63,113 bases of DNA from a gamma proteobacterium symbiont of Taylorina sp. (GTDB taxonomy: Bacteria; Pseudomonadota; Gammaproteobacteria; GRL18), in contig JAHXIV010000001.1 in the NCBI GenBank assembly GCA_025655455.1, forward strand, positions 1 through 63,113, read 5' to 3'. Shown piece after piece: positions 9,048 through 20,629 of this stretch. The position numbers and the translations under genes are program-made. The first letter of the stretch is position 1. Each line of letters begins with the position of its first letter. The notes under the pieces are model-generated. The model had not been told where the DNA came from. It saw nothing but the letters and a program-made list of their open reading frames with translations, and ran no database searches.

Positions 9048-9563
9048 ATGGCTGGAAGAAATCAAGCAAAAGAAAAACAGCAAGACGACTTAATTGAAAA
9101 ATTAATTAACGTCAATCGTGTTGCTAAAGTAGTTAAGGGTGGTCGGGTTTTTGGTTTTGCAGCACTGACAGTAGTTGGTGACGGCAAAGGCAGAGTGGGT
9201 TTTGGACGTGGCAAAGCAAAAGAAGTGCCTGCAGCAATCCAGAAAGCAATGGAAAATGCACGCCGCAATATCATTAAAGTACCTGTTAAAGATGGCACTT
9301 TACAATATGGTTTGTATGGCGTTGAAGGCGCAGCACGAGTTTATATGAAACCTGCCTCAGAAGGTACAGGAATCATTGCTGGTGGTGCAATGCGCGCAGT
9401 ATTTGAAGCGGTTGGTATTCGCAATGTATTAGCTAAATGTATTGGTACACAGAATCCAATTAATGTAGTTCGTGCCACAATAAAAGGTTTGTCAGAAATG
9501 CGTTCGCCAGAATTCATCGCTGCTAAGCGTGGTAAAACTGTTGAAGAAATTATTGGCGAATAG
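9048..9563 (+). CDS. rpsE: 30S ribosomal protein S5
   Basis: The 171-residue product is S5 with the N-terminal dsRNA-binding-like domain ([20 protein letters not shown], about residues 26-45) and the C-terminal domain ([18 protein letters not shown]). S5 acts in decoding accuracy and at the mRNA entry helicase site. An AAGGA site lies about 10 nt upstream of the ATG. rpmD follows after 10 nt. Confidence 0.97.
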   Translation: MAGRNQAKEKQQDDLIEKLINVNRVAKVVKGGRVFGFAALTVVGDGKGRVGFGRGKAKEVPAAIQKAMENARRNIIKVPVKDGTLQYGLYGVEGAARVYMKPASEGTGIIAGGAMRAVFEAVGIRNVLAKCIGTQNPINVVRATIKGLSEMRSPEFIAAKRGKTVEEIIGE

Positions 9564-9573
9564 GCAGAATATC

Positions 9574-9753
9574 ATGGCAAATACAATCAAAATTACTCAA
9601 ACAAAGAGTATTAATGGACGATTGAAAGCACATAAGGCTTGTGTTTCCGGTCTTGGTCTCAGAAGAATAAACCATACTGTTGAAGTAATAGATACTCCGG
9701 AAAACCGTGGTATGATCAACAAGGTTTCTTACTTATTAAAAGTTGAAGATTAG
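9574..9753 (+). CDS. rpmD: 50S ribosomal protein L30
   Basis: The 59-residue product is L30 ([20 protein letters not shown] core, then [13 protein letters not shown]). A longer in-frame start at 9529 lies inside rpsE and gives non-conserved residues, so the ATG at 9574 is preferred. L30 is a small peripheral 50S protein present in gammaproteobacterial spc operons. It is 67 nt before rplO. Confidence 0.95.
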   Translation: MANTIKITQTKSINGRLKAHKACVSGLGLRRINHTVEVIDTPENRGMINKVSYLLKVED

Positions 9754-9820
9754 GTCGTTTCTACGATAAGCAACAGCAACTTTACGAAATAAGCAAATTA
9801 CGCAATAGAGGAATAAGATA

Positions 9821-10252
9821 ATGTATCTTAATTCAATTAAACCTGCTAACGGTTCAAAGAAAGACGCAAAGCGTGTTGGACGAGGTATAGGTTCTGGTAC
9901 AGGAAAAACATGTGGTCGCGGCCATAAAGGTCAAAAATCACGCACTGGTGGTTCGATTATGGTTGGTTTTGAAGGTGGTCAAATGCCACTGCAAAAGCGT
10001 CTGCCAAAGATAGGATTCTCATCAAGAATTGGTATTGTCACCGATCAAATACGACTCCATGAACTGAATCAATTTGATGAAGTCATTGATATTGATGCAT
10101 TGAAAAAAGCCAACTTAATTACCAAAAATATTAAGCGGGTAAAAGTGTTTGCATCAGGTGAATTAACAAAAGCAGTTACTTTGAAAGGAATTTCAGTGAC
10201 TAAAGGTGCTCGAGCAGCAATTGAAGCTGCCGGCGGTAAAATCGAAGAATAA
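9821..10252 (+). CDS. rplO: 50S ribosomal protein L15
   Basis: The 143-residue product is L15. The glycine- and arginine-rich N-terminal extension ([20 protein letters not shown], about residues 17-36) penetrates the subunit, and the C-terminal domain is intact. L15 organises 23S rRNA late in assembly. GAGGAA precedes the ATG and secY follows after 9 nt, as in most bacteria. Confidence 0.97.
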   Translation: MYLNSIKPANGSKKDAKRVGRGIGSGTGKTCGRGHKGQKSRTGGSIMVGFEGGQMPLQKRLPKIGFSSRIGIVTDQIRLHELNQFDEVIDIDALKKANLITKNIKRVKVFASGELTKAVTLKGISVTKGARAAIEAAGGKIEE

Positions 10253-10261
10253 GGACTATTT

Positions 10262-11599
10262 GTGGCAGCATCAGCAGCTCAACTAGCCAGCTCATTAGGA
10301 GGCGGAAAACTCACCGAGTTAAAAAACCGCCTCCTTTTTGTACTTGGCGCATTATTAGTTTTCCGTATTGGAACTTATATACCTGTACCTGGTATTAATC
10401 CTGAAGCACTTGCTGCTCTTTTTGATCAGCAGCGTGATTCTATTCTGGGTATGTTTAATATGTTTTCCGGTGGTGCACTGGAAAGACTTTCAGTATTTGC
10501 ACTGGGTATTATGCCCTATATTTCTGCTTCAATTATTATCCAGTTAATGACTAAAGTGATTCCAACTTTAGAACAATTGAGTAAAGAAGGGCAGGCAGGA
10601 AAACGTAAAATCACTCAATATACACGTATGGGTACAGTACTTCTGGCCACATTTCAGGCTTTGGGTGTTGCGATTACACTTGAAAGTCAAACTGCTGGAG
10701 CCACTAACGTAGTTGTTGACCCTGGTTTGATTTTTAGAATTTCAACAGTTGCGACTTTAGTGACCGGGACGATGTTCCTCATGTGGTTGGGTGAACAGAT
10801 AACAGAACGTGGTATTGGTAATGGTATTTCCTTAATTATTTTTGCTGGTATTGTGGCTGGTTTACCAAGCGCTTTAGGTGGAACTTTTTCCTTGCAGGAT
10901 GAAGGCACAATTTCCTCAGGTGTGTTGTTATTATTGATTATGATTATTATCGCAGTGACTGCCTTTGTGGTTTTCGTTGAACGTGCTCAGAGACGAATTA
11001 CAGTCAATTACGCGAAGCGTCAACAGGGCAAGAAGATGTTTGCCGCACAATCTTCACACTTACCTTTAAAAGTTAATATGGCTGGTGTTATCCCACCAAT
11101 TTTTGCTTCGAGTATTATTTTGTTTCCAGCTACTTTAGGTAAACTTTTTTCTAATAGCGAAGGAATGGGTTGGATGCAGACGATGGCAGATGCCATTTCA
11201 CCTGGTCAGCCGCTTTATGTATTATTTTATGCTCTGGGTATTTTCTTCTTTTGTTTCTTTTATACTGCGATAATGTTTAATCCCAGGGAAACAGCTGATA
11301 ATCTAAAAAAATCCGGTGCTTTTATCCCGGGAATAAGACCGGGTGAAAATACGTCTCGTTTTATTGACGCGATTATGAGTCGTTTAACTCTAATCGGTGC
11401 TGTTTATATTACTGGTGTCTGTTTGTTACCAGAATTTCTGATTTTAAACTGGAATGTACCATTTTATTTTGGTGGAACTTCCCTGTTAATTATTGTTGTG
11501 GTAACCATGGACTTTATGGCTCAGATTCAAACCTATATTATGTCACATCAATATGAAGGTTTAATGAAAAAAGCCAATCTTAAAGGTTCAAAAAAATAA
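10262..11599 (+). CDS. secY: Protein translocase subunit SecY
   Basis: The 445-residue product is the ten-helix channel of the Sec translocon, which moves unfolded proteins across or into the inner membrane with SecE, SecG and SecA. Visible signatures are the first transmembrane segment ([20 protein letters not shown]), the plug region with [20 protein letters not shown] and the cytoplasmic loop 5 sequence [13 protein letters not shown]. The start is GTG at 10262 with AAGGA at about 10251-10255. It sits in its usual place between rplO and rpmJ. secA is at 48.5 kb. Confidence 0.97.
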   Translation: MAASAAQLASSLGGGKLTELKNRLLFVLGALLVFRIGTYIPVPGINPEALAALFDQQRDSILGMFNMFSGGALERLSVFALGIMPYISASIIIQLMTKVIPTLEQLSKEGQAGKRKITQYTRMGTVLLATFQALGVAITLESQTAGATNVVVDPGLIFRISTVATLVTGTMFLMWLGEQITERGIGNGISLIIFAGIVAGLPSALGGTFSLQDEGTISSGVLLLLIMIIIAVTAFVVFVERAQRRITVNYAKRQQGKKMFAAQSSHLPLKVNMAGVIPPIFASSIILFPATLGKLFSNSEGMGWMQTMADAISPGQPLYVLFYALGIFFFCFFYTAIMFNPRETADNLKKSGAFIPGIRPGENTSRFIDAIMSRLTLIGAVYITGVCLLPEFLILNWNVPFYFGGTSLLIIVVVTMDFMAQIQTYIMSHQYEGLMKKANLKGSKK

Positions 11600-11621
11600 T
11601 TTTTAGTGTTAGAGGTGTAAA

Positions 11622-11735
11622 ATGAAAGTTCGAGCTTCAGTAAAAAAAATTTGCAGAAATTGCAAAATAATTAAGCGTAAAGGTATTGTTCGTGTTATCT
11701 GTAAAGATGGACGTCATAAGCAACGTCAAGGCTAA
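11622..11735 (+). CDS. rpmJ: 50S ribosomal protein L36 (zinc-binding form)
   Basis: This short gene encodes 37 residues starting [17 protein letters not shown] and ending [10 protein letters not shown], a full-length L36. The zinc ligands C11, C14, C27 and H32 are present, so it is the zinc-binding (C+) form. The ATG at 11622 follows AGAGG. Its place just after secY is canonical; it closes the spc operon 180 nt before rpsM. Confidence 0.96.
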   Translation: MKVRASVKKICRNCKIIKRKGIVRVICKDGRHKQRQG

Positions 11736-11772
11736 TTAGCTAAGACTTCAGAATTTCTTTATTCTTATTCTT

Positions 11773-11799
11773 TGAGACAAGTTTATCCGGTTTGTCTCA
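11773..11799 (+). terminator. Weak hairpin after rpmJ
   Basis: TGAGACAA (11773-11780) pairs with TTGTCTCA (11792-11799), an 8-bp stem with an 11-nt loop, followed by TTTCACATTTG. The T tract is poor, so termination may be partial. It lies between the spc operon and the alpha promoter. Confidence 0.4.
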
Positions 11800-11843
11800 T
11801 TTCACATTTGATTAGCTATGTTTAAGTAGAATCAAAATTTGTA

Positions 11844-11872
11844 TTGACTATAATATAAATGGTGCGTATAAT
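11844..11872 (+). promoter_or_regulatory. Strong sigma-70 promoter of the alpha operon
   Basis: TTGACT (11844-11849) and a perfect TATAAT (11867-11872) are separated by exactly 17 bp, a near-consensus promoter. The start point would be near 11879, leaving a leader of only about 37 nt before the rpsM ATG at 11916. That is shorter than the E. coli alpha leader, which folds the S4-binding pseudoknot. Confidence 0.75.
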
Positions 11873-11915
11873 TACGCGCTCTTTGTATTACTAATAAATT
11901 GATGGGAGCGCCTTT

Positions 11916-12272
11916 ATGGCTCGTATTGCTGGTGTAAATGTTCCAGATAGAAAACACGCAATTATTGCATTAACATCGATTTATGGAATTGGAAGAACCC
12001 GTTCTGCAGAAATCTTAGTAAAAGCCGGTGTTGATGGCTCAACTAAAATTGAAGCATTATCAGAAGCACAACTTGATACCATTCGTAGTTTGATTGGAGA
12101 ATTCAGCGTTGAAGGTGATTTACGACGTGAGACTTCAATGAATATCAAACGCTTGATGGATATGGGTAGTTATCGTGGTGGCAGACATCGTAGAAGTTTA
12201 CCTCTACGTGGTCAAAGAACTAAAACCAATGCGAGAACTCGTAAAGGGCCACGCAAGCCGATACGTAAGTAA
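11916..12272 (+). CDS. rpsM: 30S ribosomal protein S13
   Basis: The 118-residue product is S13 ([20 protein letters not shown] start, [20 protein letters not shown] near the end, KGPRKPIRK tail). S13 bridges the subunits and contacts P-site tRNA. It has GGGAG upstream of the ATG and is the first alpha-operon gene, driven by the promoter at 11844-11872. A gap of 181 nt with no clear feature separates it from rpsK. Confidence 0.97.
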   Translation: MARIAGVNVPDRKHAIIALTSIYGIGRTRSAEILVKAGVDGSTKIEALSEAQLDTIRSLIGEFSVEGDLRRETSMNIKRLMDMGSYRGGRHRRSLPLRGQRTKTNARTRKGPRKPIRK

Positions 12273-12453
12273 TAATATACTTATGCATGGCTGATAACGC
12301 TATCTTAACCGATTCATAAATCAAAATAGCGCATATTGCTATATAAAACAAATTGTTTATTATTTAAGCTGCCTTGCAGTTTCTTTCATTTCTAATGATT
12401 AAGACAGCAACTAGATGCTTTTGTAAGATTCATTTTAAAGACAGGTAAAACTA

Positions 12454-12840
12454 ATGGCTAATTCAAGTCGTTCACGAAAAAAAGTTAAACGCACAGTTGT
12501 CGATGGAATTGCACATGTACATGCTTCCTTCAATAATACCATTATCACTATCACTGACCGTCAGGGAAATGCGCTTGCATGGGCAACTTCAGGTGGATCA
12601 GGCTTCCGTGGTTCCAGAAAAAGTACTCCTTTCGCTGCGCAGGTTGCTGCAGAAAGAGCAGGAAAAATTACACTTGAAATGGGTATGAAGAACCTGGATG
12701 TCAATGTAAAAGGTCCCGGCCCTGGTCGTGAATCAGCAGTTCGTGCATTTAATGCTCTGGGATATAAGATAAATAATATTACAGATGTGACACCGATACC
12801 ACATAATGGTTGTCGTCCGTCTAAGAAACGTCGTGTATAG
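12454..12840 (+). CDS. rpsK: 30S ribosomal protein S11
   Basis: The 128-residue product is S11 ([40 protein letters not shown], then the C-terminal [16 protein letters not shown]). S11 lies on the 30S platform near the Shine-Dalgarno helix. An ACAGGT site lies just upstream of the ATG. rpsD follows 18 nt later. Confidence 0.97.
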   Translation: MANSSRSRKKVKRTVVDGIAHVHASFNNTIITITDRQGNALAWATSGGSGFRGSRKSTPFAAQVAAERAGKITLEMGMKNLDVNVKGPGPGRESAVRAFNALGYKINNITDVTPIPHNGCRPSKKRRV

Positions 12841-12858
12841 CGTGAAGGAGTAGAGATA

Positions 12859-13479
12859 ATGGCTAGATATATTGGACCAACGTGTAAACTCTCACGTCGT
12901 GAAAAGACTGATTTAGGTTTAAAAAGTGGCTTACGTTCATTAGATTCAAAATGTAATATGGAACAACCACCGGGCGTTCATGGTGCAGGCCGTGCCCGTT
13001 TAAGCGATTTTGGTTTACAGTTACGTGAAAAACAAAAAGTAAGAAGAATGTATGGTGTTCTTGAAAAACAATTCAGGAATTATTATAAAAAAGCATCAGC
13101 TCAAAAAGGTGCAACAGGTGAGAATCTGTTAAAACTTCTGGAACAACGTCTTGATAATGTAGTTTACCGTATGGGATTTGGTTGTACTCGTGCAGAAGCG
13201 AGACAACTGGTAGGACATAAAGCGATTCAGGTCAATGGCTCTACAGTTAATATTGCTTCTTACACATGCCATCCAGGTGATGTAATTTCTTTACGTGAAA
13301 AAGCTAAGAAACAACAGCGTATAAAAGATGCTCTTGAGTTGCGTAAGCAGCGTGAGATAGAAGAGTGGATCTCTGTTGATGATAAAGTGATGGAGGGTAC
13401 TTTTAAATCAGTTCCTGAGCGTAGTGATTTACCAAGCGAAATTCAAGAAAACCTAATTGTGGAATTATATTCCAAGTAA
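12859..13479 (+). CDS. rpsD: 30S ribosomal protein S4
   Basis: The 206-residue product is S4, a primary 16S rRNA binder. The S4 RNA-binding domain ([20 protein letters not shown], about residues 93-112) is intact. It lacks the four-cysteine zinc knuckle seen in some Gram-positive forms: the N-terminal region shows only C9 and C33. In E. coli S4 represses the alpha operon. It has AAGGAG upstream. It is 86 nt before rpoA, with a large hairpin in between. Confidence 0.97.
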   Translation: MARYIGPTCKLSRREKTDLGLKSGLRSLDSKCNMEQPPGVHGAGRARLSDFGLQLREKQKVRRMYGVLEKQFRNYYKKASAQKGATGENLLKLLEQRLDNVVYRMGFGCTRAEARQLVGHKAIQVNGSTVNIASYTCHPGDVISLREKAKKQQRIKDALELRKQREIEEWISVDDKVMEGTFKSVPERSDLPSEIQENLIVELYSK

Positions 13480-13487
13480 TTCTATTA

Positions 13488-13544
13488 AAAGCCCAGCTAT
13501 CAGTTAATCTTTTGGTAAAAATTATTAACTGGTAGATGGGCTTT
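13488..13544 (+). other. Long hairpin between rpsD and rpoA
   Basis: AAAGCCCAGCTATCAGTTAAT (from 13488) pairs with ATTAACTGGTAGATGGGCTTT (to 13544), a 21-bp stem with two G-T-type mismatches and a 15-nt loop. The stem is followed by AAACTG, not a T run, and rpoA starts 22 nt later. It may attenuate or stabilise the transcript and so set the ratio of S4 to RNA polymerase alpha. That function is inference. Confidence 0.55.
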
Positions 13545-13565
13545 AAACTGTTGTGAGGACACTTC

Positions 13566-14561
13566 ATGCAAGACTCTGTATCTCAGTTTCTAAGACCAAA
13601 ATTGGTTGACGTTCAACAATATTCCGAAAACCACGCTAAAGTTGTTCTGGAACCTCTGGAAAGAGGCTTTGGTCACACTTTAGGTAATTCATTACGTCGT
13701 ATTTTACTGTCATCTATGACAGGTGCTTGTATTTATGAAGCTGAAATTGATGGTGTATTACATGAATACTCAAGTATTGATGGTGTTCAGGAAGATGTGA
13801 TTTCAATTCTTCTTAATCTTAAGGGCGTTGCTCTTATTCTCAATGGTCGTGATGAAGTTGAATTGTCTCTTACTAAAAAGGGACCGGGCATTGTAACTGC
13901 AGGTGATATTGTGCTTGATCACGATGTTGAAGTGACCAATCCTGATCATCTTATCTGCACTTTATCGGAAGATGCGGAAGTTTCTATGAAGCTGAGAATC
14001 AATAAAGGTATTGGCTACCAGCCATCCAATACACGTGTTCGTGCGGATGATGCAGAAACAGTGATTGGACGTTTACAATTGGATGCCAGTTATAGCCCGG
14101 TTCTTAAAGTCTCTTATGCAGTTGAAAATGCACGCCTTGAACAACGTACAAATCTGGATAGATTGATTATTGATCTTGAAACTAATGGTACTGTTGATGC
14201 GGAAGCTGCCATTAAACATGCAGCCACAATTCTGACAGATCAACTATCATCATTTGTTAACTTAAATGTACGCGAAGCAGAAGAGCCTGAAGAGAAAGAG
14301 CCTGAGATTGATCCTATTTTATTGCGTCCAATTGATGATCTGGAATTAACAGTACGCTCAGCAAATTGTCTGAAAGCAGAACAAATTTATTTTATTGGTG
14401 ATTTGATCCAAAGAACTGAAGTAGAATTATTAAAAACTCCAAATCTGGGCAAAAAATCTTTAACTGAAATTAAGGATGTACTAGCATCTAAAGGCTTGAG
14501 TTTAGGCATTAAATTAGAAAACTGGCCACCTGCTATCTTAAAAGACAGTACTAAGGCCTAA
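13566..14561 (+). CDS. rpoA: DNA-directed RNA polymerase alpha subunit
   Basis: The 331-residue product is full-length RpoA. The N-terminal dimerisation domain ([20 protein letters not shown], about residues 35-54) nucleates beta and beta' assembly. A linker rich in glutamate leads to the C-terminal domain ([16 protein letters not shown] and the [10 protein letters not shown] helix), which binds UP elements and activators. TGAGGA lies just upstream of the ATG. The next gene, rplQ, is 171 nt away because a 59-bp perfect palindrome is inserted. Confidence 0.97.
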   Translation: MQDSVSQFLRPKLVDVQQYSENHAKVVLEPLERGFGHTLGNSLRRILLSSMTGACIYEAEIDGVLHEYSSIDGVQEDVISILLNLKGVALILNGRDEVELSLTKKGPGIVTAGDIVLDHDVEVTNPDHLICTLSEDAEVSMKLRINKGIGYQPSNTRVRADDAETVIGRLQLDASYSPVLKVSYAVENARLEQRTNLDRLIIDLETNGTVDAEAAIKHAATILTDQLSSFVNLNVREAEEPEEKEPEIDPILLRPIDDLELTVRSANCLKAEQIYFIGDLIQRTEVELLKTPNLGKKSLTEIKDVLASKGLSLGIKLENWPPAILKDSTKA

Positions 14562-14575
14562 ATATTCGGCAGGAA

Positions 14576-14634
14576 TCGGAGTCAAATGTTAAAGGCTTAG
14601 AGTCTGACTCTAAGCCTTTAACATTTGACTCCGA
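14576..14634. repeat. 59-bp perfect palindrome between rpoA and rplQ
   Basis: The arms 14576-14603 and 14607-14634 are perfect 28-bp reverse complements around CTG; counting C-G closure it is 29 bp around one base. The arm begins TCGGAGTCAAATGTTAAAGG. The right flank reads CACC then TTTTT (14639-14643), so the hairpin could also terminate transcription, which would cut rplQ off from rpoA. The outer GTCGGAGTCAAAT matches the tuf-rpsJ palindrome. The perfect symmetry suggests recent insertion or maintained function. Confidence 0.9.
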
Positions 14635-14732
14635 CACCTTTTTGAAATCTACGTTAAGTAGTATTTGCAGTTACTTTTATTCAGTCAACGTATTTGTTAA
14701 CTGGGTGCTGTAAATTTAAGCAGGAATTTATT

Positions 14733-15137
14733 ATGCGTCATCGTCAAAGTGGACGTCAGCTAGGTCGTAATAGCTCACATCGCCAAGCTATGTTTAAGAA
14801 CATGGCAGTTTCTTTATTACGTCATGAAATTATTAAAACAACTCTGCCTAAGGCAAAAGAATTACGCCGTGTCGTTGAGCCTATGATAACCCGTGGAAAA
14901 GTTGATAGTGTTGCTAACCGCCGTATTATTTTCGCACGTACTCGCGATAATGAAGTGACAGCAAAATTATTTACAGAAATTGGCCCAAGATATCAGGATC
15001 GTCCTGGTGGCTATATTCGTATTCTTAAGTGCGGTTTCCGTTCTGGCGATAAAGCACCAATGGCCTATGTTGAGCTTATTGATCGTCCAATTATCGAAGA
15101 AGATGATGATGAAGACGAAGATGATACAGAAGCATAA
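14733..15137 (+). CDS. rplQ: 50S ribosomal protein L17
   Basis: The 134-residue product is L17 ([20 protein letters not shown] start, [17 protein letters not shown] core). The ATG at 14733 is chosen over an in-frame start at 14694 because it matches the family and follows AGGA at 14722-14725. The C-terminus carries an acidic run ([13 protein letters not shown]) that is absent from the 127-residue E. coli protein. It is the last alpha-operon gene. Confidence 0.96.
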   Translation: MRHRQSGRQLGRNSSHRQAMFKNMAVSLLRHEIIKTTLPKAKELRRVVEPMITRGKVDSVANRRIIFARTRDNEVTAKLFTEIGPRYQDRPGGYIRILKCGFRSGDKAPMAYVELIDRPIIEEDDDEDEDDTEA

Positions 15138-15163
15138 GTTATTATAACTTATGCTTTCATTTT
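15131..15163 (+). terminator. Rho-independent terminator of the alpha operon
   Basis: AGCATAAGTT (15131-15140) and AACTTATGCT (15146-15155) form a perfect 10-bp stem with a 5-nt loop, followed by TTCATTTTTT. The rplQ stop codon lies inside the left arm. A second terminator follows at 15174. Confidence 0.7.
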
Positions 15164-15173
15164 TTAAAGTGTG

Positions 15174-15197
15174 AAAAACCGGGCTTGTCCGGTTTTT

Positions 15198-15199
<2 letters not shown>
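15174..15199. terminator. Bidirectional terminator between rplQ and uvrA
   Basis: AAAAACCGG and CCGGTTTTT form a 9-bp stem with a 6-nt loop and a T run on the plus strand and an A run on the other side, so it can serve both converging transcripts. Its right end overlaps the uvrA stop at 15198. Confidence 0.8.
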
Positions 15200-18035
<2,836 letters not shown>

Positions 18036-18068
18036 AAAATCCTGAATTAAATATGCCTGTTCGGGCTA

Positions 18069-18084
18069 GGAGTTATTTGACTCC
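18069..18084. repeat. Short palindrome with the GGAGTCAAAT motif upstream of uvrA
   Basis: GGAGT/ACTCC arms flank TATTTG; on the minus strand it reads GTTGGAGTCAAATAACTCC. The motif matches the arm of the larger palindromes, so it may be a remnant of that family. It lies in the 139-nt divergent region between uvrA and the MFS gene, where it could also be part of a promoter or operator. Confidence 0.35.
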
Positions 18085-18174
18085 AACTTCTTATTAAGTT
18101 CTAATATACTGTTTTTTACATCATAACTCCAACTCTAAATTCACAATTAAAGAAAGACAATTCAGAACAAATAA

Positions 18175-19602
18175 ATGGATCAAATGAAATCAGACCAGAA
18201 TAAATCAGCTCCCGTCTATATTGACAAAATGAGCTCGCTGGAGAAGCGAGCAGCATCTTCACTATCCAGTATCTACGCCTTGCGTATGCTGGGCTTATTT
18301 ATGATATTTCCGGTTTTTTCACTCTATGGCCAGCAATTAGAGGGCAATACCCCTTTTCTTATTGGTTTTGCTATTGGTGCCTATGGTCTGACACAGGCTA
18401 TTTTTCAAATCCCATTTGGTATGTTGTCTGATAAAATAGGGCGTAAACCCGTTATTATTGCCGGGATGCTGATCTTTGCTTTAGGCAGTGTGATTGCCGC
18501 CCAGGCAGACTCAATTTATGGTGTTATTTTGGGACGAATTATTCAGGGAAGTGGCGCTGTTGCCGCTGCTGTAATGGCTCTGGCTGCTGACTTAACCCGG
18601 GAAGAACATCGTTTAAAAATCATGGCAAGCATTGGTATGAGTATCGGCTTTGCCTTTGCTATTGCAATGGTACTGGGATCTATCTTAAATGAAATGATCG
18701 GTGTTAATGGTATTTTCTGGTTAACTGCTGTTTTTGCTTTACTCGGTGTTGTTGTGACGCTTTTCTGGGTTCCCAATGCACCACAAAGTTTTCATCGTGA
18801 AACTGAGCCGGTGCCGGAACAATTTAAAAAGATATTAAGTGATCACCAATTGTTACGCCTTGATGCAGGTATTCTTATTTTACATATGGTATTAACAGCA
18901 ACTTTTATTGTCATTCCTATGGCTCTGACCAATGAACACCATGCTAATTTACCCTCTGCAGAACACTGGAAAATCTATTTGCCAGTGATGTTGGTGGCTA
19001 TGGGATTAATGGTTCCTTTTATTATTATTGCTGAAAATAAACGCCGTATGAAAGAGGTATTTGTTGGGGCAATTGCTGTGGTTGCTCTGTCTGAACTGGG
19101 TTTCTGGGCATTTAATGATTCCTTATACGCGCTGGTGTTTTTTATTCTGATTTTTTTTACAGCATTTAATGTACTGGAGGCTTCTCTGCCCTCTTTAGTG
19201 GCAAAGATGTCACCGACTGAAGCTAAAGGTACTGCTATGGGTATTTATAGCACCAGTCAGTTTTTAGGGGCATTTTTAGGTGGCATTATTGGCGGGCAGT
19301 TATTAGGTATGTATGGTATCAATGGTGTATTCTTATTTTCAGCACTGGCATTATCAGTGTGGGTAATTATTGCATTAACAATGAAAAGCCCGCGTTACCT
19401 GAGCACATTTGTGGTAAAATTAACTGATGTGAAAGCTGATGAAATTGCTAAAGTCACTGCTGATTTGACAAGTATTTGTGGTGTTGCAGAAGCCGTTGTT
19501 ATTCCAGAAGATGGAGCGGCTTATTTAAAAGTAGAATTACACGCTTTAGATAAAGCAGGTTTAAAAGAATTTTCAAACAAGTATTCAGAAGGGGATAAGT
19601 AA
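18175..19602 (+). CDS. MFS transporter, YajR-like with C-terminal YAM-type domain
   Basis: The 475-residue product is a 12-helix major facilitator superfamily transporter. The loop 2-3 motif A is visible ([14 protein letters not shown], about residues 82-95). After the last helix (about residue 405) comes a soluble domain of about 65 residues, [20 protein letters not shown] and following, which resembles the YAM domain of E. coli YajR. The substrate is unknown. An internal ATG at 18229 is an alternative start. Its TAA overlaps the ssb ATG (TAATG), so translation is coupled. The uvrA-MFS-ssb order is common in gammaproteobacteria. Confidence 0.85.
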   Translation: MDQMKSDQNKSAPVYIDKMSSLEKRAASSLSSIYALRMLGLFMIFPVFSLYGQQLEGNTPFLIGFAIGAYGLTQAIFQIPFGMLSDKIGRKPVIIAGMLIFALGSVIAAQADSIYGVILGRIIQGSGAVAAAVMALAADLTREEHRLKIMASIGMSIGFAFAIAMVLGSILNEMIGVNGIFWLTAVFALLGVVVTLFWVPNAPQSFHRETEPVPEQFKKILSDHQLLRLDAGILILHMVLTATFIVIPMALTNEHHANLPSAEHWKIYLPVMLVAMGLMVPFIIIAENKRRMKEVFVGAIAVVALSELGFWAFNDSLYALVFFILIFFTAFNVLEASLPSLVAKMSPTEAKGTAMGIYSTSQFLGAFLGGIIGGQLLGMYGINGVFLFSALALSVWVIIALTMKSPRYLSTFVVKLTDVKADEIAKVTADLTSICGVAEAVVIPEDGAAYLKVELHALDKAGLKEFSNKYSEGDK

Positions 19603-20135
19603 TGGCTGGGATCAACAAAGTAATTTTAGTAGGTAATCTGGGTAAAGATCCGGATGTTCGATACACACCGGATGGAAAGGCTGTTACCAATATCACCATT
19701 GCAACGTCAGAATCATGGACAGACAAAAATACAGGTCAAAAACAGGAAAAAACCGAATGGCACCGTGTTGTTTTCTTCGGCCCTATCGCTGGTATAGCAG
19801 GTGAATATCTTAAAAAAGGTTCAAAAGTTTATGTTGAAGGAAAACTTCAAACCAGAAAATGGCAGGATCAAAGTGGTCAGGATCGCTATACCACCGAAGT
19901 CGTAGTTTCCGGCTTTGGCGGTAATATGCAGATGCTGGACAGCCGCAGTGGCGGCGATACTGCATTCAATCAAGACCCGGCTGGTCAGTCTTATCAGAAT
20001 GCCGTTCCGCAACAACAGCAAGCGGCTCCACAACAGAATTTTCAACAAAATCAACCTCAACAAGCACCACAACAGACTGCAGCTCCGACAGCTCAACCAT
20101 TTGCTGATGAATTTGATGATGATATTCCGTTCTAG
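19602..20135 (+). CDS. ssb: Single-stranded DNA-binding protein
   Basis: The 177-residue product has the OB fold ([20 protein letters not shown] and [20 protein letters not shown], residues 4-65), a long glutamine- and proline-rich linker (about residues 125-165) and the acidic tip DEFDDDIPF, which recruits repair and replication proteins. It works as a tetramer at forks and in repair. The start codon shares a base with the upstream stop. A terminator follows at 20181. Confidence 0.97.
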   Translation: MAGINKVILVGNLGKDPDVRYTPDGKAVTNITIATSESWTDKNTGQKQEKTEWHRVVFFGPIAGIAGEYLKKGSKVYVEGKLQTRKWQDQSGQDRYTTEVVVSGFGGNMQMLDSRSGGDTAFNQDPAGQSYQNAVPQQQQAAPQQNFQQNQPQQAPQQTAAPTAQPFADEFDDDIPF

Positions 20136-20180
20136 GTTTCGGGAACGATACTTTGTAAAGACAAATTTGTAATTGTGTAG

Positions 20181-20211
20181 AAAAGCCTCTGATTTTAGAG
20201 GTTTTTTTTTG
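20181..20211 (+). terminator. Rho-independent terminator after ssb
   Basis: CCTCT (20186-20190) and AGAGG (20197-20201) form the core stem, extended by AAAAG against TTTTT, followed by a run of nine T. It closes the MFS-ssb unit. Confidence 0.85.
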
Positions 20212-20235
20212 CATGTGAATATTTTTATTGGTTAT

Positions 20236-20397
20236 TTATGTAAAGAAATTGTTTGTAAAATGTGAGAGATTTAATCGCTTGTGTAGCAGATCATTATCCT
20301 GTGCAAACTGGATATAAGACTTGTAACCATCACTACACAGCACACTGTCTTTTTCAATTTTACCGCCTAATTGTTCACTAATCCCTTGAATGAAATG
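20236..20397 (-). pseudogene. Remnant of an IS1595/ISXO2-type transposase
   Basis: The minus strand reads about 53 codons from 20397 to a TAA at 20236: HFIQGISEQLGGKIEKDSVL followed by CSDGYKSYIQFAQDNDLLHK. This resembles the C-terminal part of the ISXO2-like transposase domain, where an acidic residue precedes the G-x-x-S-Y segment. There is no start codon; the upstream frame is interrupted. I see no terminal inverted repeats. It is a decayed mobile-element fragment marking the left edge of the accessory region. Confidence 0.6.
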
Positions 20398-20629
20398 TAC
20401 TCATGGATGTATTTTGATCCCACTAAATTTAAAATGCAAGCATCTTCAAAGATCACGGGTATATTGGTTTTTGAGTATAAAGGGTCTAGACTATGTTTAT
20501 TAAATAGAAATAAGCTAAAACATGAAATTTGCATCTATTTGCTGTGAAAATTTCAAAATCATTAATTAATACAGCTGCATGATTCCATGTTTGATAAGAG
20601 ACCAATATTTAATCAGGATGATAAAAAAC

